The notes beneath the pieces are model-generated. The model made no database searches and was not told the DNA's origin. It saw only the letters and a list, made by a program, of their open reading frames with translations. Below are positions 47,144 through 55,377 of a stretch of DNA of 64,000 nt, piece by piece; the first letter of the stretch is position 1, and the number at the start of each line of letters is the position of its first letter. The DNA is taken from NCBI RefSeq assembly GCF_041860085.1, contig NZ_CP124747.1:4216001-4280000 (forward strand), read 5' to 3'. The position numbers were made by a program, and so were the translations under genes. The DNA comes from Schlesneria sp. DSM 10557 (GTDB taxonomy: Bacteria > Planctomycetota > Planctomycetia > Planctomycetales > Planctomycetaceae).

Positions 47144-48487
47144 ATGGATTCGACGAAACGACGGGTGCACTATGCGTGGATCATTGCGGGACTGACTTTC
47201 CTGGTGGTGATCTGTTCGGCCGGTGTCCGTTCCGCTCCCAGTGTGCTGATCGTCCCGCTGGAAACGGAGTTTGGCTGGGATCGCGCGACCATCTCGGCGG
47301 CGATTTCCATTAATCTCATGCTGTACGGTCTCATCGGCCCCTTCGCTGCGGCGCTGATGGAATGGATCGGTGTCAAGAAGACCATCCTGATCTCACTGAC
47401 AATCATTGCGACGGGTGTTGCTCTGACCGCCACGATGTCGGCTCCGTGGCAGTTGATGCTGCTGTGGGGAGTCGTCGTCGGCACCGGATCCGGGATGACG
47501 GCTCTGGTGCTCGCCGCGACGGTCGTGAACCGCTGGTTTGTCACGCAGCGCGGCCTGGTGCTGGGGTTGCTGACGGCCGGCACGGCCACCGGTCAACTGA
47601 TCTTTCTGCCGATCATGGCGTGGATCATCAAACAGTCAGGCTGGCGTCCGGCCGTGTTGCTGATTGCGGGAACGATGGCGCTGCTGATTCCGCTGCTCAT
47701 GCTGCTGTTCAAGGAACGGCCTTCCGAGGTCGGTCTGCTTCCCGTGGGCGATTTTTTGTCCGAAACCACTTCTGCCGAGGCCGCAGGGTCCTCGACCGTG
47801 CGGGTATCGAACCCGGTACAAGAGGCGATTGCGGCGCTGCGGGACGGCTTCCGTTCGCGGAACTTCTGGCTGCTGGCGGGGAGTTTCTACGTCTGCGGGG
47901 CCAGTACGAATGGACTCGTTGGAACCCATCTGATTCCCGCCTGTCTGGATGTCGGCATGCCGGAAGTCCGCGCGGCAGGCCTCCTGGCGATGATGGGAAT
48001 TTTTGATCTGGTCGGAACGACCGCTTCGGGCTGGATGTCCGATCGTATGGACAACCGGGTGCTGCTGAGCTGGTACTACGGGCTGCGAGGGTTGTCGCTG
48101 ATCTTCCTTCCTTTCGCGCTGGTGGAAGGGACGTGGGGTCTGACGCTGTTTGCGGTCTTCTTCGGTCTCGACTGGATCGCCACCGTCCCACCGACGGTGC
48201 GACTGACGGCCGATACGTTCGGGCGTGCGCGAGCCGGGATCATGTTCGGCTGGATTGTCGCCGCCCATCAACTGGGTGCCGCCTCGGCCGCGTTTGGAGC
48301 AGGTGCCATTCGGTCATGGAGCGGCAGCTACGAACGGGCATTCCTCATTTCCGGAGGTCTGTGCCTGTTGACTGCGGCAATGGTCCTCCAAATCCGGAAG
48401 GTCTCGACTCACACACCAAACGAGGACGCAGTGGAAGCCCCCCGTCCCGCACCGGATGCCCACTGGAAACTGGAATCGTCGTCATGA
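47144..48487 (+). CDS. Major facilitator superfamily transporter
   Basis: 447 residues from the ATG at 47144, preferred over 47093 because it starts directly before the first span (RRVHYAWIIAGLTFLVVICSAG). Twelve membrane spans with a long central loop (around residues 205-235). The loop-2/3 region ALMEWIGVKKTILISL and the later SGWMSDRMDNRVLLSWYYG are the two MFS signature positions. The pattern resembles the oxalate/formate antiporter (OFA)-monocarboxylate group. Substrate unknown. Its TGA overlaps the ATG of the next gene (ATGA), so both are translated from one mRNA. Confidence 0.9.
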   Translation: MDSTKRRVHYAWIIAGLTFLVVICSAGVRSAPSVLIVPLETEFGWDRATISAAISINLMLYGLIGPFAAALMEWIGVKKTILISLTIIATGVALTATMSAPWQLMLLWGVVVGTGSGMTALVLAATVVNRWFVTQRGLVLGLLTAGTATGQLIFLPIMAWIIKQSGWRPAVLLIAGTMALLIPLLMLLFKERPSEVGLLPVGDFLSETTSAEAAGSSTVRVSNPVQEAIAALRDGFRSRNFWLLAGSFYVCGASTNGLVGTHLIPACLDVGMPEVRAAGLLAMMGIFDLVGTTASGWMSDRMDNRVLLSWYYGLRGLSLIFLPFALVEGTWGLTLFAVFFGLDWIATVPPTVRLTADTFGRARAGIMFGWIVAAHQLGAASAAFGAGAIRSWSGSYERAFLISGGLCLLTAAMVLQIRKVSTHTPNEDAVEAPRPAPDAHWKLESSS

Positions 48488-49059
48488 AACACTTCGTTAC
48501 ATGGTGCCTGGTCGTTGGTGGCGTCACAGCACTGGTGGCGGCCGTCGCGATTCCTTTCAAATCCGGACATCCCGTCACGCGCTACATGCAGGATGCGGCC
48601 GATGCCGTGGCGGGAAAAACAGTGGTGCCGGCACTCGAATCGGATGACGTTCGACCGCAAGTCATCATCTTCATCCTGCCCGATTGTCCGTGCAGCGAAG
48701 ACTACGAACCCTTCACCCATGAACTGTTCCGAGCTTACGGCGATCATGTCGATTTCCAGGGAATTGTGGCGGGAACAGACGACGAAGCCCGCGCCTGGCG
48801 AGAAAAGCACAAGACCCCCTTCCCTGTTGTGGCGGACCCCGAGGGGGAGATCGCAGCGAAGTACGACGCCAAGCGATCCGCGTACACGGCGCTCGTCGTG
48901 GACAGAACTATCGTCCAGAAACTGTGGCCCGGTTATTCGAGCGACATGCTCGAGGAGGTCGGCACGCTTGCCGCAGCGGCGGCGCAGGTTCCGCCTGTCC
49001 CGTTTAACACCACCGGAGCCCCCGCGAAACTGACATCCGGCTGCTACATCGGTCCTTGA
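48484..49059 (+). CDS. Membrane-anchored thioredoxin-fold (redoxin-like) protein with CxC motif
   Basis: 191 residues, ATG at 48484 overlapping the transporter stop codon. An N-terminal hydrophobic segment (about 3-25, MKHFVTWCLVVGGVTALVAAVAIPF) acts as anchor or signal. The body reads as a thioredoxin/AhpC-TSA fold: VIIFILPDCPCSEDYEPFTHELF (active-site region with C-P-C instead of CxxC), then FPVVADPEGEIAAKYDAKRSAYTALVVD, the usual beta4-cis-region. The single CxC near the normal active site would be an unusual redox centre. The longer open frame starting at 48133 overlaps the transporter and is rejected. Function unknown; thiol redox role inferred. Confidence 0.75.
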   Translation: MKHFVTWCLVVGGVTALVAAVAIPFKSGHPVTRYMQDAADAVAGKTVVPALESDDVRPQVIIFILPDCPCSEDYEPFTHELFRAYGDHVDFQGIVAGTDDEARAWREKHKTPFPVVADPEGEIAAKYDAKRSAYTALVVDRTIVQKLWPGYSSDMLEEVGTLAAAAAQVPPVPFNTTGAPAKLTSGCYIGP

Positions 49060-49320
49060 TCTCGTGACCGGCGTGGTAATGATTGATCTCTCATACGGAA
49101 CTCGGAAGAAGTCTTCTTCACCCACTCAATTGCCGGCAATGTGAGCGACGATACGGATTCTCTGCGTGAGTAAGGCATGCCGGTCCTGTGAGCTGGACGA
49201 GTTTCGGACACATTGCGGTGCCGTTTCGATTGAGATGCGCAATGGCGGACCGGCACACGCTTCGCGACAGACCGTCAAAGACAGGTTGATCACAGCCGAA
49301 GAGATACTTAAGGCATTCCC

Positions 49321-50325
49321 ATGAAGTCACTTTCTCAGATCCCGTTTTCGATCCTCGATCTCGCCCCGATTCGTCTGGGAGGCACGGCGGCCGAATCATT
49401 CCGGGAATCGCTCGACCTGGCACAGCATGCCGAACGTTGGGGCTACCACCGCTACTGGCTGGCCGAGCATCACAGTCTGCCCGGGATCGCCAGTGCCGCA
49501 ACCTCGGTCGTGATTGCCTATATCGCCGGAGGGACATCCCGCATCCGTGTCGGTTCGGGGGGAATCATGCTGCCGAACCATGCGCCGCTGGTCATCGCGG
49601 AACAGTTCGGTACGCTCGCTTCGCTTTATTCCGGTCGCATCGACCTGGGGATCGGACGCGCGCCGGGTGGCGATCAGCGAACGGCCCGAGCACTCGGCCG
49701 GTCAGCGACTCGGAATGGTGAAACGTTTCCACGGGACCTGGAGGAACTGCGTGGCTACTTCCAGCCGGGGGGGCCCGGAAATGGAGTCCATGCGGTACCG
49801 GGTGAAGGTCTCGACGTGCCAATCTGGCTACTGGGTTCCAGCGACTTCAGCGCGCGGCTTGCCGGGGAACTGGGACTCCCCTTTGCCTTCGCCTCGCACT
49901 TTGCTCCCGAGTACCTGTTGCCTGCGCTCGCCCTGTATCGCGCCTGTTTCGAACCATCAGATGCGTTGCAGGAACCGCGCGTTGCCGTGGCCGTCAACAT
50001 GGTCGCGGCAGACACCGATGAGGAAGCAACTCGTCTGTTCACAACACTGCAGCAGGCGTTTCTGAATCTGGTTCGCGGAACACCGGGCCTGTTTCCTCCT
50101 GCGGTCGATTCGATGCAGGGTCGCTGGAATCCGCTGGAGCGGGAACAGGTCAAACAAATGACGCGCTACTCAGCCGTCGGGGGGCTCGAACGAGTCACCG
50201 ACAAATTGGACGAAATTGTTGCTTCGACGGACGCGGACGAACTGATTCTCGTTGGACCGATCGAGAATCATGCCGCCCGTCTGCGGTCGTTCGAGATCGT
50301 GGCCGGGTTACAACGTCAGTCGTAA
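49321..50325 (+). CDS. LLM class flavin-dependent oxidoreductase (MsnO8/YhbW type)
   Basis: 334 residues, a bacterial luciferase-like FMN-dependent monooxygenase TIM barrel. Typical N-terminus [31 protein letters not shown] (region), then [17 protein letters not shown] and [41 protein letters not shown], which defines the MsnO8 subgroup. [27 protein letters not shown] follows. The flavin is supplied reduced by a partner reductase; substrate unknown. AAGG lies about 9 bases before the ATG. Stand-alone gene after a 261-base gap with no clear element. Confidence 0.92.
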   Translation: MKSLSQIPFSILDLAPIRLGGTAAESFRESLDLAQHAERWGYHRYWLAEHHSLPGIASAATSVVIAYIAGGTSRIRVGSGGIMLPNHAPLVIAEQFGTLASLYSGRIDLGIGRAPGGDQRTARALGRSATRNGETFPRDLEELRGYFQPGGPGNGVHAVPGEGLDVPIWLLGSSDFSARLAGELGLPFAFASHFAPEYLLPALALYRACFEPSDALQEPRVAVAVNMVAADTDEEATRLFTTLQQAFLNLVRGTPGLFPPAVDSMQGRWNPLEREQVKQMTRYSAVGGLERVTDKLDEIVASTDADELILVGPIENHAARLRSFEIVAGLQRQS

Positions 50326-50434
50326 CGCGATAGGACGTCCCAACGTGCAGGCGAGGTATTATTCAAACCGCGTGGTCCCGTAGATCTTTTCACTGATCAG
50401 GGAACTATCCCCAATTCCTGAGCGGGTGGCAGGC

Positions 50435-50857
50435 ATGTCTGGTTGGCAATATTTTGCGATCGCCTCTGCGTTTTTTGCGGGATTGACGGCCCTGTTCGGC
50501 AAGCTGGGCGTCGCACAGATCAACTCGAATCTGGCGACCCTGATCCGGACGGCCGTCATTCTTGGAATGACGACGCTCATCGTTGCCTGGCGGGACGAGT
50601 GGGAACCGCTGAGCAAACTGTCACTGCGATCGGTGACGTTCCTCGTCCTGTCTGCCGTCGCCACGGGCCTATCGTGGCTGTGTTACTACCGGGCGCTCCA
50701 ACTGGGCCCCGCATCTCAGGTCGCGCCCGTGGATAAGTTGAGTCTCGTCTTCGTCATCATCCTCGCGTGGTTGTTTCTGGGCGAAGCACTGACGTGGAGA
50801 ACGGCCGCAGGCGGCCTGCTGGTGCTCAGCGGGGTGTTACTGCTCGCGAAATCGTGA
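50435..50857 (+). CDS. Half-size EamA family transporter
   Basis: 140 residues from the ATG at 50435 (an in-frame GTG at 50426 is also possible). One EamA domain with five membrane spans: YFAIASAFFAGLTALFGKLG, LATLIRTAVILGMTTLIVAW, FLVLSAVATGLSWLCYYRAL, PVDKLSLVFVIILAWLFLGE and AAGGLLVLSGVLLL. Full-length EamA proteins have two such domains; one-domain forms must dimerise. The signature P-V-D-K-L-S-L and FLGEALTWR are typical. Exports or imports a small metabolite of unknown identity. Confidence 0.88.
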   Translation: MSGWQYFAIASAFFAGLTALFGKLGVAQINSNLATLIRTAVILGMTTLIVAWRDEWEPLSKLSLRSVTFLVLSAVATGLSWLCYYRALQLGPASQVAPVDKLSLVFVIILAWLFLGEALTWRTAAGGLLVLSGVLLLAKS

Positions 50858-50927
50858 CCCCTGATTTCGTGACTCATCCATCGAGACTTTGGGTCAATGC
50901 GTTGGACTTCAGAGCATCGTGCCGGGT

Positions 50928-51509
50928 TCAATCCAGCTTCTTCCGGTTCGCTCCGGGAACCCACAAGACGTCTCCTTTTCCCTCGTCGTTGGCAGAGCGA
51001 GCCAGGACGAACAGCAGGTCCGACAATCGATTGAGGTAGATCAGAATCTGCGTGTTGATGGATTCCACCTCCATCAATCGCAGGACTTCAATTTCTGCCC
51101 GCCGGCAAATTGTGCGCGAGACGTGCAACTGGGCTGACGCGGGTGTTCCCCCGGGCAGGATGAAACTCGTCAATGGTTCCAGCCGGGTATTGGCGCGGTC
51201 GATCCAGCTTTCAAGTTGTTCAACCTGGTCCGCTGTGACACGCAGCGGGGTGTAGGCGAGAGGAGTCTCGGATTCGGGGACACACAGGTCGGCCCCGACA
51301 TCAAACAAGTCGTTCTGAATCAACGTCAGCATCGACGTGATTTCGGTCGACGGACTGGCACACAATGCCACACCGAGCGACGAATTCAGTTCATCAACGG
51401 TCCCATACGCGATGATTCGGGGATCGGTCTTGCGCACCCGGCGCCCATCCCCTAGAGATGTCTCACCGGTGTCGCCCGTTTTCGTATAGATGCGATTCAA
51501 ATAGACCAT
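50928..51509 (-). CDS. PduO-type ATP:cob(I)alamin adenosyltransferase
   Basis: 193 residues, converting cob(I)alamin plus ATP to adenosylcobalamin in the cytoplasm. The N-terminal ATP-binding motif YTKTGDTGETSLGDGRRVRKTDPR (residues about 8-31), the VDELNSSLG segment, the ATP-binding VSRTICRRAEIEVLRL and the C-terminal YLNRLSDLLFVLARS are all in place. Length matches the family. It serves B12-dependent enzymes; none is in the window. Transcribed against the EamA gene, with 70 bases between their stops. Confidence 0.93.
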   Translation of the reverse strand: MVYLNRIYTKTGDTGETSLGDGRRVRKTDPRIIAYGTVDELNSSLGVALCASPSTEITSMLTLIQNDLFDVGADLCVPESETPLAYTPLRVTADQVEQLESWIDRANTRLEPLTSFILPGGTPASAQLHVSRTICRRAEIEVLRLMEVESINTQILIYLNRLSDLLFVLARSANDEGKGDVLWVPGANRKKLD

Positions 51510-51561
51510 GTCAGAGCGTCACTGAAAAAAGGCGTACGGCGAGAATAGGCGTAGAGCGAAG

Positions 51562-52965
51562 TTACTCTTCGCGATCGTAAAGCGGACCGGAGATCCGGAT
51601 CGGGCGAATATCCAGACGGATATTGACCACCGTGTAATCATCACCGCCGTAACTTTCTGTGTACCACGCGACGCTCTCGTCATCGCGAGAAAACTTGAAC
51701 TCAAAGCCGTCAACGGGATGTTTGCGAGCGGCATATCCGTCGAAGGCCAGCCCCGTCGCAATGGGACTGACACTCTCCATCAGACGTCCCATCATGTCGA
51801 TAATGGTCGTATTCGCCAGAATATCGTTGTAGAACAGCGGACGTCGCAGACCCGGCCGATATTCGGGCGACTTCGGATCCAGCTTTTCATCGTCCAGCTT
51901 TTCCTGAGCGGGCATGACTTCCATGGTTTTCAGGTCGAAGCGATCACCCCGATCCAGATATGTCAGTCGCGCGTTTTTCAGATTGAAGCGACCTAGTGAG
52001 GGATCGTGTTCGGCTTGAGAGAGATCCAGGACAAGTGCCCCCTTGTAGCCAATGACACGAACGTCCTTTCCATTTGTGACGATGATGGCCGAATTCTCAT
52101 CGACGCCAATCCCGAACTTGAAACCCTGGTCCTGCATGGCGACCAGCGTCCGCGCGAATCGCCCCCGCACGAACAAGTGCTGATCGACAAACCATTCACC
52201 GTCGAGGAACCCCAGTCCCCGGTCGATCTCTTTGCCCCACTGAACCCCCTTCAGCATGGTATCCAGGACCGACTCAGCATCGCGGTACATGACGCGGCTC
52301 ATCACTGCGGCCCCGGCGCTGGTTCCTGCTATGACGCCGCCGCGGCGATAGACTTCCCACATCGCGTCCAGCATCGGGGTGTGCTGACCGTCAGCGGTGA
52401 AGAGCGCTTTGACGATCTTGTCCTGCTCTCCCCCAATCAGAAAGATGCCGGTCGCCTCGCGGACCTGGGCGACCAGATCGGGATCCGATACGGCTTCGAC
52501 GGGCTTGATCGGGATCTTTCGCCAGGCGACGGGGACCAGAAAGGCATCGGCACCCGCATTGTTCAGCGCCGTAATGACCCAGCCCCCTTTCTGGACAGGG
52601 TCACCACTCGCGGTCGGAAACACGGCGATCCGTGCCCCGGGCCCACCCGCCAGTTCCACGATCTCGTCCCAGTACTCGCGGTGATTGAATCGTTCCGATC
52701 CCCCCAGGATGACCAGGGAGCCCTTAATCTGCGTTTCGGGGGGACTGCTGACTTCCTCTGACCATCCAGCGCGTGACAAGGTGCACACTGCCAGACAGAC
52801 GAATGCGATGCATCTCAGCGGCACGCCCAGAAAAGAGAGCGAACATAAGGAAAGTTTGCGGGGGCGAATGGAGACGGATCGCGACACCGCATCTGCAGAT
52901 CGAAGGAGGGGAGCAACACGCCTGAGTGGCGGGCTCGCCTTCAGGCAGTCCACGAACACAAACAT
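51562..52965 (-). CDS. Exported cyanophycinase-like S51 peptidase
   Basis: About 467 residues from the ATG at 52965; the start is uncertain because candidates exist up to 53052 and none has a good ribosome-binding site. A hydrophobic stretch (FLGVPLRCIAFVCLAVCTLSRAGW) before EVSSPPET looks like a signal peptide behind a basic leader. The catalytic domain starts at KGSLVILGGSE, with FLIGGEQDKIVKALF and the nucleophile elbow GTSAGAAVMS (Ser), as in cyanophycinases, which cleave the arginine-aspartate storage polymer. The C-terminal 150 residues after KFGIGVDENSAIIV extend beyond the minimal enzyme. With no cyanophycin synthetase nearby, the substrate may be another peptide. Confidence 0.85.
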   Translation of the reverse strand: MFVFVDCLKASPPLRRVAPLLRSADAVSRSVSIRPRKLSLCSLSFLGVPLRCIAFVCLAVCTLSRAGWSEEVSSPPETQIKGSLVILGGSERFNHREYWDEIVELAGGPGARIAVFPTASGDPVQKGGWVITALNNAGADAFLVPVAWRKIPIKPVEAVSDPDLVAQVREATGIFLIGGEQDKIVKALFTADGQHTPMLDAMWEVYRRGGVIAGTSAGAAVMSRVMYRDAESVLDTMLKGVQWGKEIDRGLGFLDGEWFVDQHLFVRGRFARTLVAMQDQGFKFGIGVDENSAIIVTNGKDVRVIGYKGALVLDLSQAEHDPSLGRFNLKNARLTYLDRGDRFDLKTMEVMPAQEKLDDEKLDPKSPEYRPGLRRPLFYNDILANTTIIDMMGRLMESVSPIATGLAFDGYAARKHPVDGFEFKFSRDDESVAWYTESYGGDDYTVVNIRLDIRPIRISGPLYDREE

Positions 52966-53571
52966 CCCTGACGTTAGGCAATTGGATGGCGACAGAATAA
53001 TCCTGCTACTCCTGTGGCTCATGCTCTTCACATCCCTGTGGCTGGCAACCACTCCGCTCGGTGCCCCAGTCCCGCTCAGTCACGACCGGTGCCGAACCTG
53101 GTTCTCAATCCCGGCGGGCACAACTGGATCATTTGAGTCAGTTCATCCTCGATCCAGCCATCTCAAATTATACGCTGCCGGGCCGGAAATCGACTACAGT
53201 GGATCGTCCGCCCCTTGTCAATGCAAAGTGATCAGGCGTCACGGGCCCCCACCAGCGGACAGCTTCTCCCTTTCACCGGGATCATTCATGGAAAAATAGT
53301 GCGATCAGGAAGACTCGAAGGGCAGAAGATCGGATTTCCGCAGAACGAAGAATTGTCATTACTCCACCCTTTTTTCCGGGTTGAAGAGATTTTCAGCGAC
53401 ATGGGACCGTCGAGGAGGTAAAATTGGTGTAGTAGATTTCGGAAGCAGATTGCCGTAAAACGGAACACAAGTTTCTGGACAGATGTTATTGAACGTCCTT
53501 CCAGCCTCGGGTGACGTTCAACCAGCCGAAAGGTACTCGAGTTTTCGGAGGTTCAGGTTGAGGGACGTAAC
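52966..53571. other. Intergenic region upstream of cyanophycinase and FHA genes
   Basis: About 600 bases between divergent genes, part of which may encode a longer cyanophycinase N-terminus. The stretch 53160-53460 is less GC-rich and probably contains promoters. Short plus-strand frames here have no domain character. Confidence 0.4.
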
Positions 53572-55134
53572 ATGCGCGAATTGAGGAACACGCAACGCCG
53601 TCGACGCCTGAGGATTATCAAGGCGAAAGACGCTCGTTCAGAAGAGCGTATCCGCAGCGTCGGCTCGTCATCCGAGAATCCCGCAAACTTAACGAGATCA
53701 CGCGAGACCGCCGAGCAGAATCGAAAACGACTCGCGGCCGATTGCCAGGCTCAAATTCCCGTTCGGTTGCGCATCGAACACCCTGCGCAGGAGTCCCTGC
53801 AAATGCAGATGGGCCGGGCTCATCTGTTGATCGGCAGTGATCCCAGTTGTGACATTCAGCTCGACCACGCGGCCGTTCATCCGCAACATGCAGCGCTGCA
53901 GTGGATCGACGGGCATCTCTTTTACTTGGATCTTTCACCAAAAACAGCGAATGACGCACACGCAAGATCTGCGGGGCACTGGGTTGACCACCGTCCCATC
54001 TCGATCGGTCCCTTTCAGTTGTTCCGCGAGGATCCCCAGGTTCCTTCCCCTCCCGCCGCTTCCCCGCTAGAGCGTTCTCCGGTTCTGACCTCGCACGTTC
54101 CTCAACTCGCGTTGCAGTTCCTCGGCGTCGAGCAGAGTGATAACAAGTGGCCCATCAACCGGCTGTTGACCATGGTCGGTCGGGGGGCGCAGTGCAAGCT
54201 TCGGCTCAATCACCCCTCCATGCCGCACGTGCAGGCGTGTCTGATCCGCACCGAGCAGAGCTGCTGGCTGATCGATGTTGTGCGCGCCGGTACTACCGGG
54301 GTGAATGGTCGAGCCATTCGCCTCGCCCCGATCAGCGTCGGTGATGTTCTTCAGCTGGGACCCTTTCGCGTCGAAGTGGTCGAAACGACCTTTGCGCCGC
54401 TCCCCGCCCCGCCGCCGCCCGGTGCGAAGGAAGAAAACCCTCCGCGGAACAAAGTGAAGCTCTTCGCTCCAGGTAATTCTGACCTCGCACTCCCGCAGCG
54501 TGCAGGTGCCCGCAAAACAGCGACGCCCCCCAAATCCGCTTCCCTGGTCGACTCATCCGATTCCAGTTCGGCAATCACAGAAATCTCGCGGAACAGCTCG
54601 CCTGCTAACGTTGCCGCGAAGCGTGCGATTCCGGCCACAACCATCCTGGAAACAGGGCGGCCGGCTCAACTGAAAATGCCCAGCCGTGGGATCGATCCTC
54701 CCCACACGCATCACACTCCAGAGAAAACCGAAACAGGGTCATCCGATTCTCTTGAGAATGCGTCGATCCCCTTTCCACAGGAGTCGCCGCGAGCGGAAGA
54801 GAAGTCGGCGTCCAGAATGGAAGAGCGGACAAGTCCACACGTCCTGGACGAGACCCCTTCGGATGTCGGTCCAGCCATCAGCCCGGTCGTCAGTCCCGCC
54901 GCCACCACGTCCCTTACAGACAATGTCGACGAATTCCTGCGGGGACATCTGTCACAACTGGCTCAACTCCAGTCAAACCTGGATCGCCTGAAGCAGGTCT
55001 GCACAAGGCCTTCACGCCGCGCCATGTCCAAACGGGTCCGTGCTCAACTGGAAACATCGCTCCAGGAAACCATCCAGACCCAGCAACAGTTGCAGGAATC
55101 CGTTTCAAACTTCGCAAAATCGCTGAAGCAGTGA
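53572..55134 (+). CDS. Twin FHA-domain protein with C-terminal coiled coil
   Basis: 520 residues. A basic N-terminus (many Arg) leads to a first FHA domain (about 82-160, LLIGSDPSCDIQLDHAAVHPQHAAL) and a second (about 193-275, MVGRGAQCKLRLNHPSMPHVQACLI, then GTTGVNGRAIRLAPISVGDVLQLG). Both have the G-S/R and H/N phosphothreonine-binding positions, with variations. About 170 residues of low-complexity Pro/Ser/Glu-rich linker follow, then a helical C-terminus (HLSQLAQLQSNLDRLKQVC...LQETIQTQQQLQESVSNFAKSL). A cytoplasmic adaptor for Ser/Thr-kinase signalling is inferred. GAGGGA lies before the ATG. Convergent with pheT. Confidence 0.85.
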   Translation: MRELRNTQRRRRLRIIKAKDARSEERIRSVGSSSENPANLTRSRETAEQNRKRLAADCQAQIPVRLRIEHPAQESLQMQMGRAHLLIGSDPSCDIQLDHAAVHPQHAALQWIDGHLFYLDLSPKTANDAHARSAGHWVDHRPISIGPFQLFREDPQVPSPPAASPLERSPVLTSHVPQLALQFLGVEQSDNKWPINRLLTMVGRGAQCKLRLNHPSMPHVQACLIRTEQSCWLIDVVRAGTTGVNGRAIRLAPISVGDVLQLGPFRVEVVETTFAPLPAPPPPGAKEENPPRNKVKLFAPGNSDLALPQRAGARKTATPPKSASLVDSSDSSSAITEISRNSSPANVAAKRAIPATTILETGRPAQLKMPSRGIDPPHTHHTPEKTETGSSDSLENASIPFPQESPRAEEKSASRMEERTSPHVLDETPSDVGPAISPVVSPAATTSLTDNVDEFLRGHLSQLAQLQSNLDRLKQVCTRPSRRAMSKRVRAQLETSLQETIQTQQQLQESVSNFAKSLKQ

Positions 55135-55296
55135 TCCTGCCGCAAGTTTGGCAGTCCCCCGGGTCGCAGACTTCGCCGTAACGCTGAGCGCACCAATTCC
55201 TATCGCCGCTCGTTGATTGCGAGCAATATCTCCTCACGGCATTCGCCCAAGGGCGAAACACACGTTGGTTGCCGTGCTGATCCAGCGACGCCGAGC

Positions 55297-55322
55297 GTCG
55301 AGTCAGTTCATCCTGACTCGAC
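55297..55322. terminator. Bidirectional hairpin between FHA and pheT genes
   Basis: GTCGAGTCAG (55297-55306) and CTGACTCGAC (55313-55322) are exact reverse complements around a six-base loop. It lies between convergent genes, 56 bases past the pheT stop. No U-run is present on either strand. Confidence 0.5.
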
Positions 55323-55377
55323 CGCTTCCGCCATCGATGACCGAGACCTTCGGTTCGGTTGTTCCCCCGTGACCAGA

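Noticed and set aside
48133..48483. N-terminal extension of the thioredoxin-fold gene
   Set aside because: It lies in another frame of the MFS gene and is Arg-rich; the ATG at 48484 overlaps the transporter stop as a normal coupled start.
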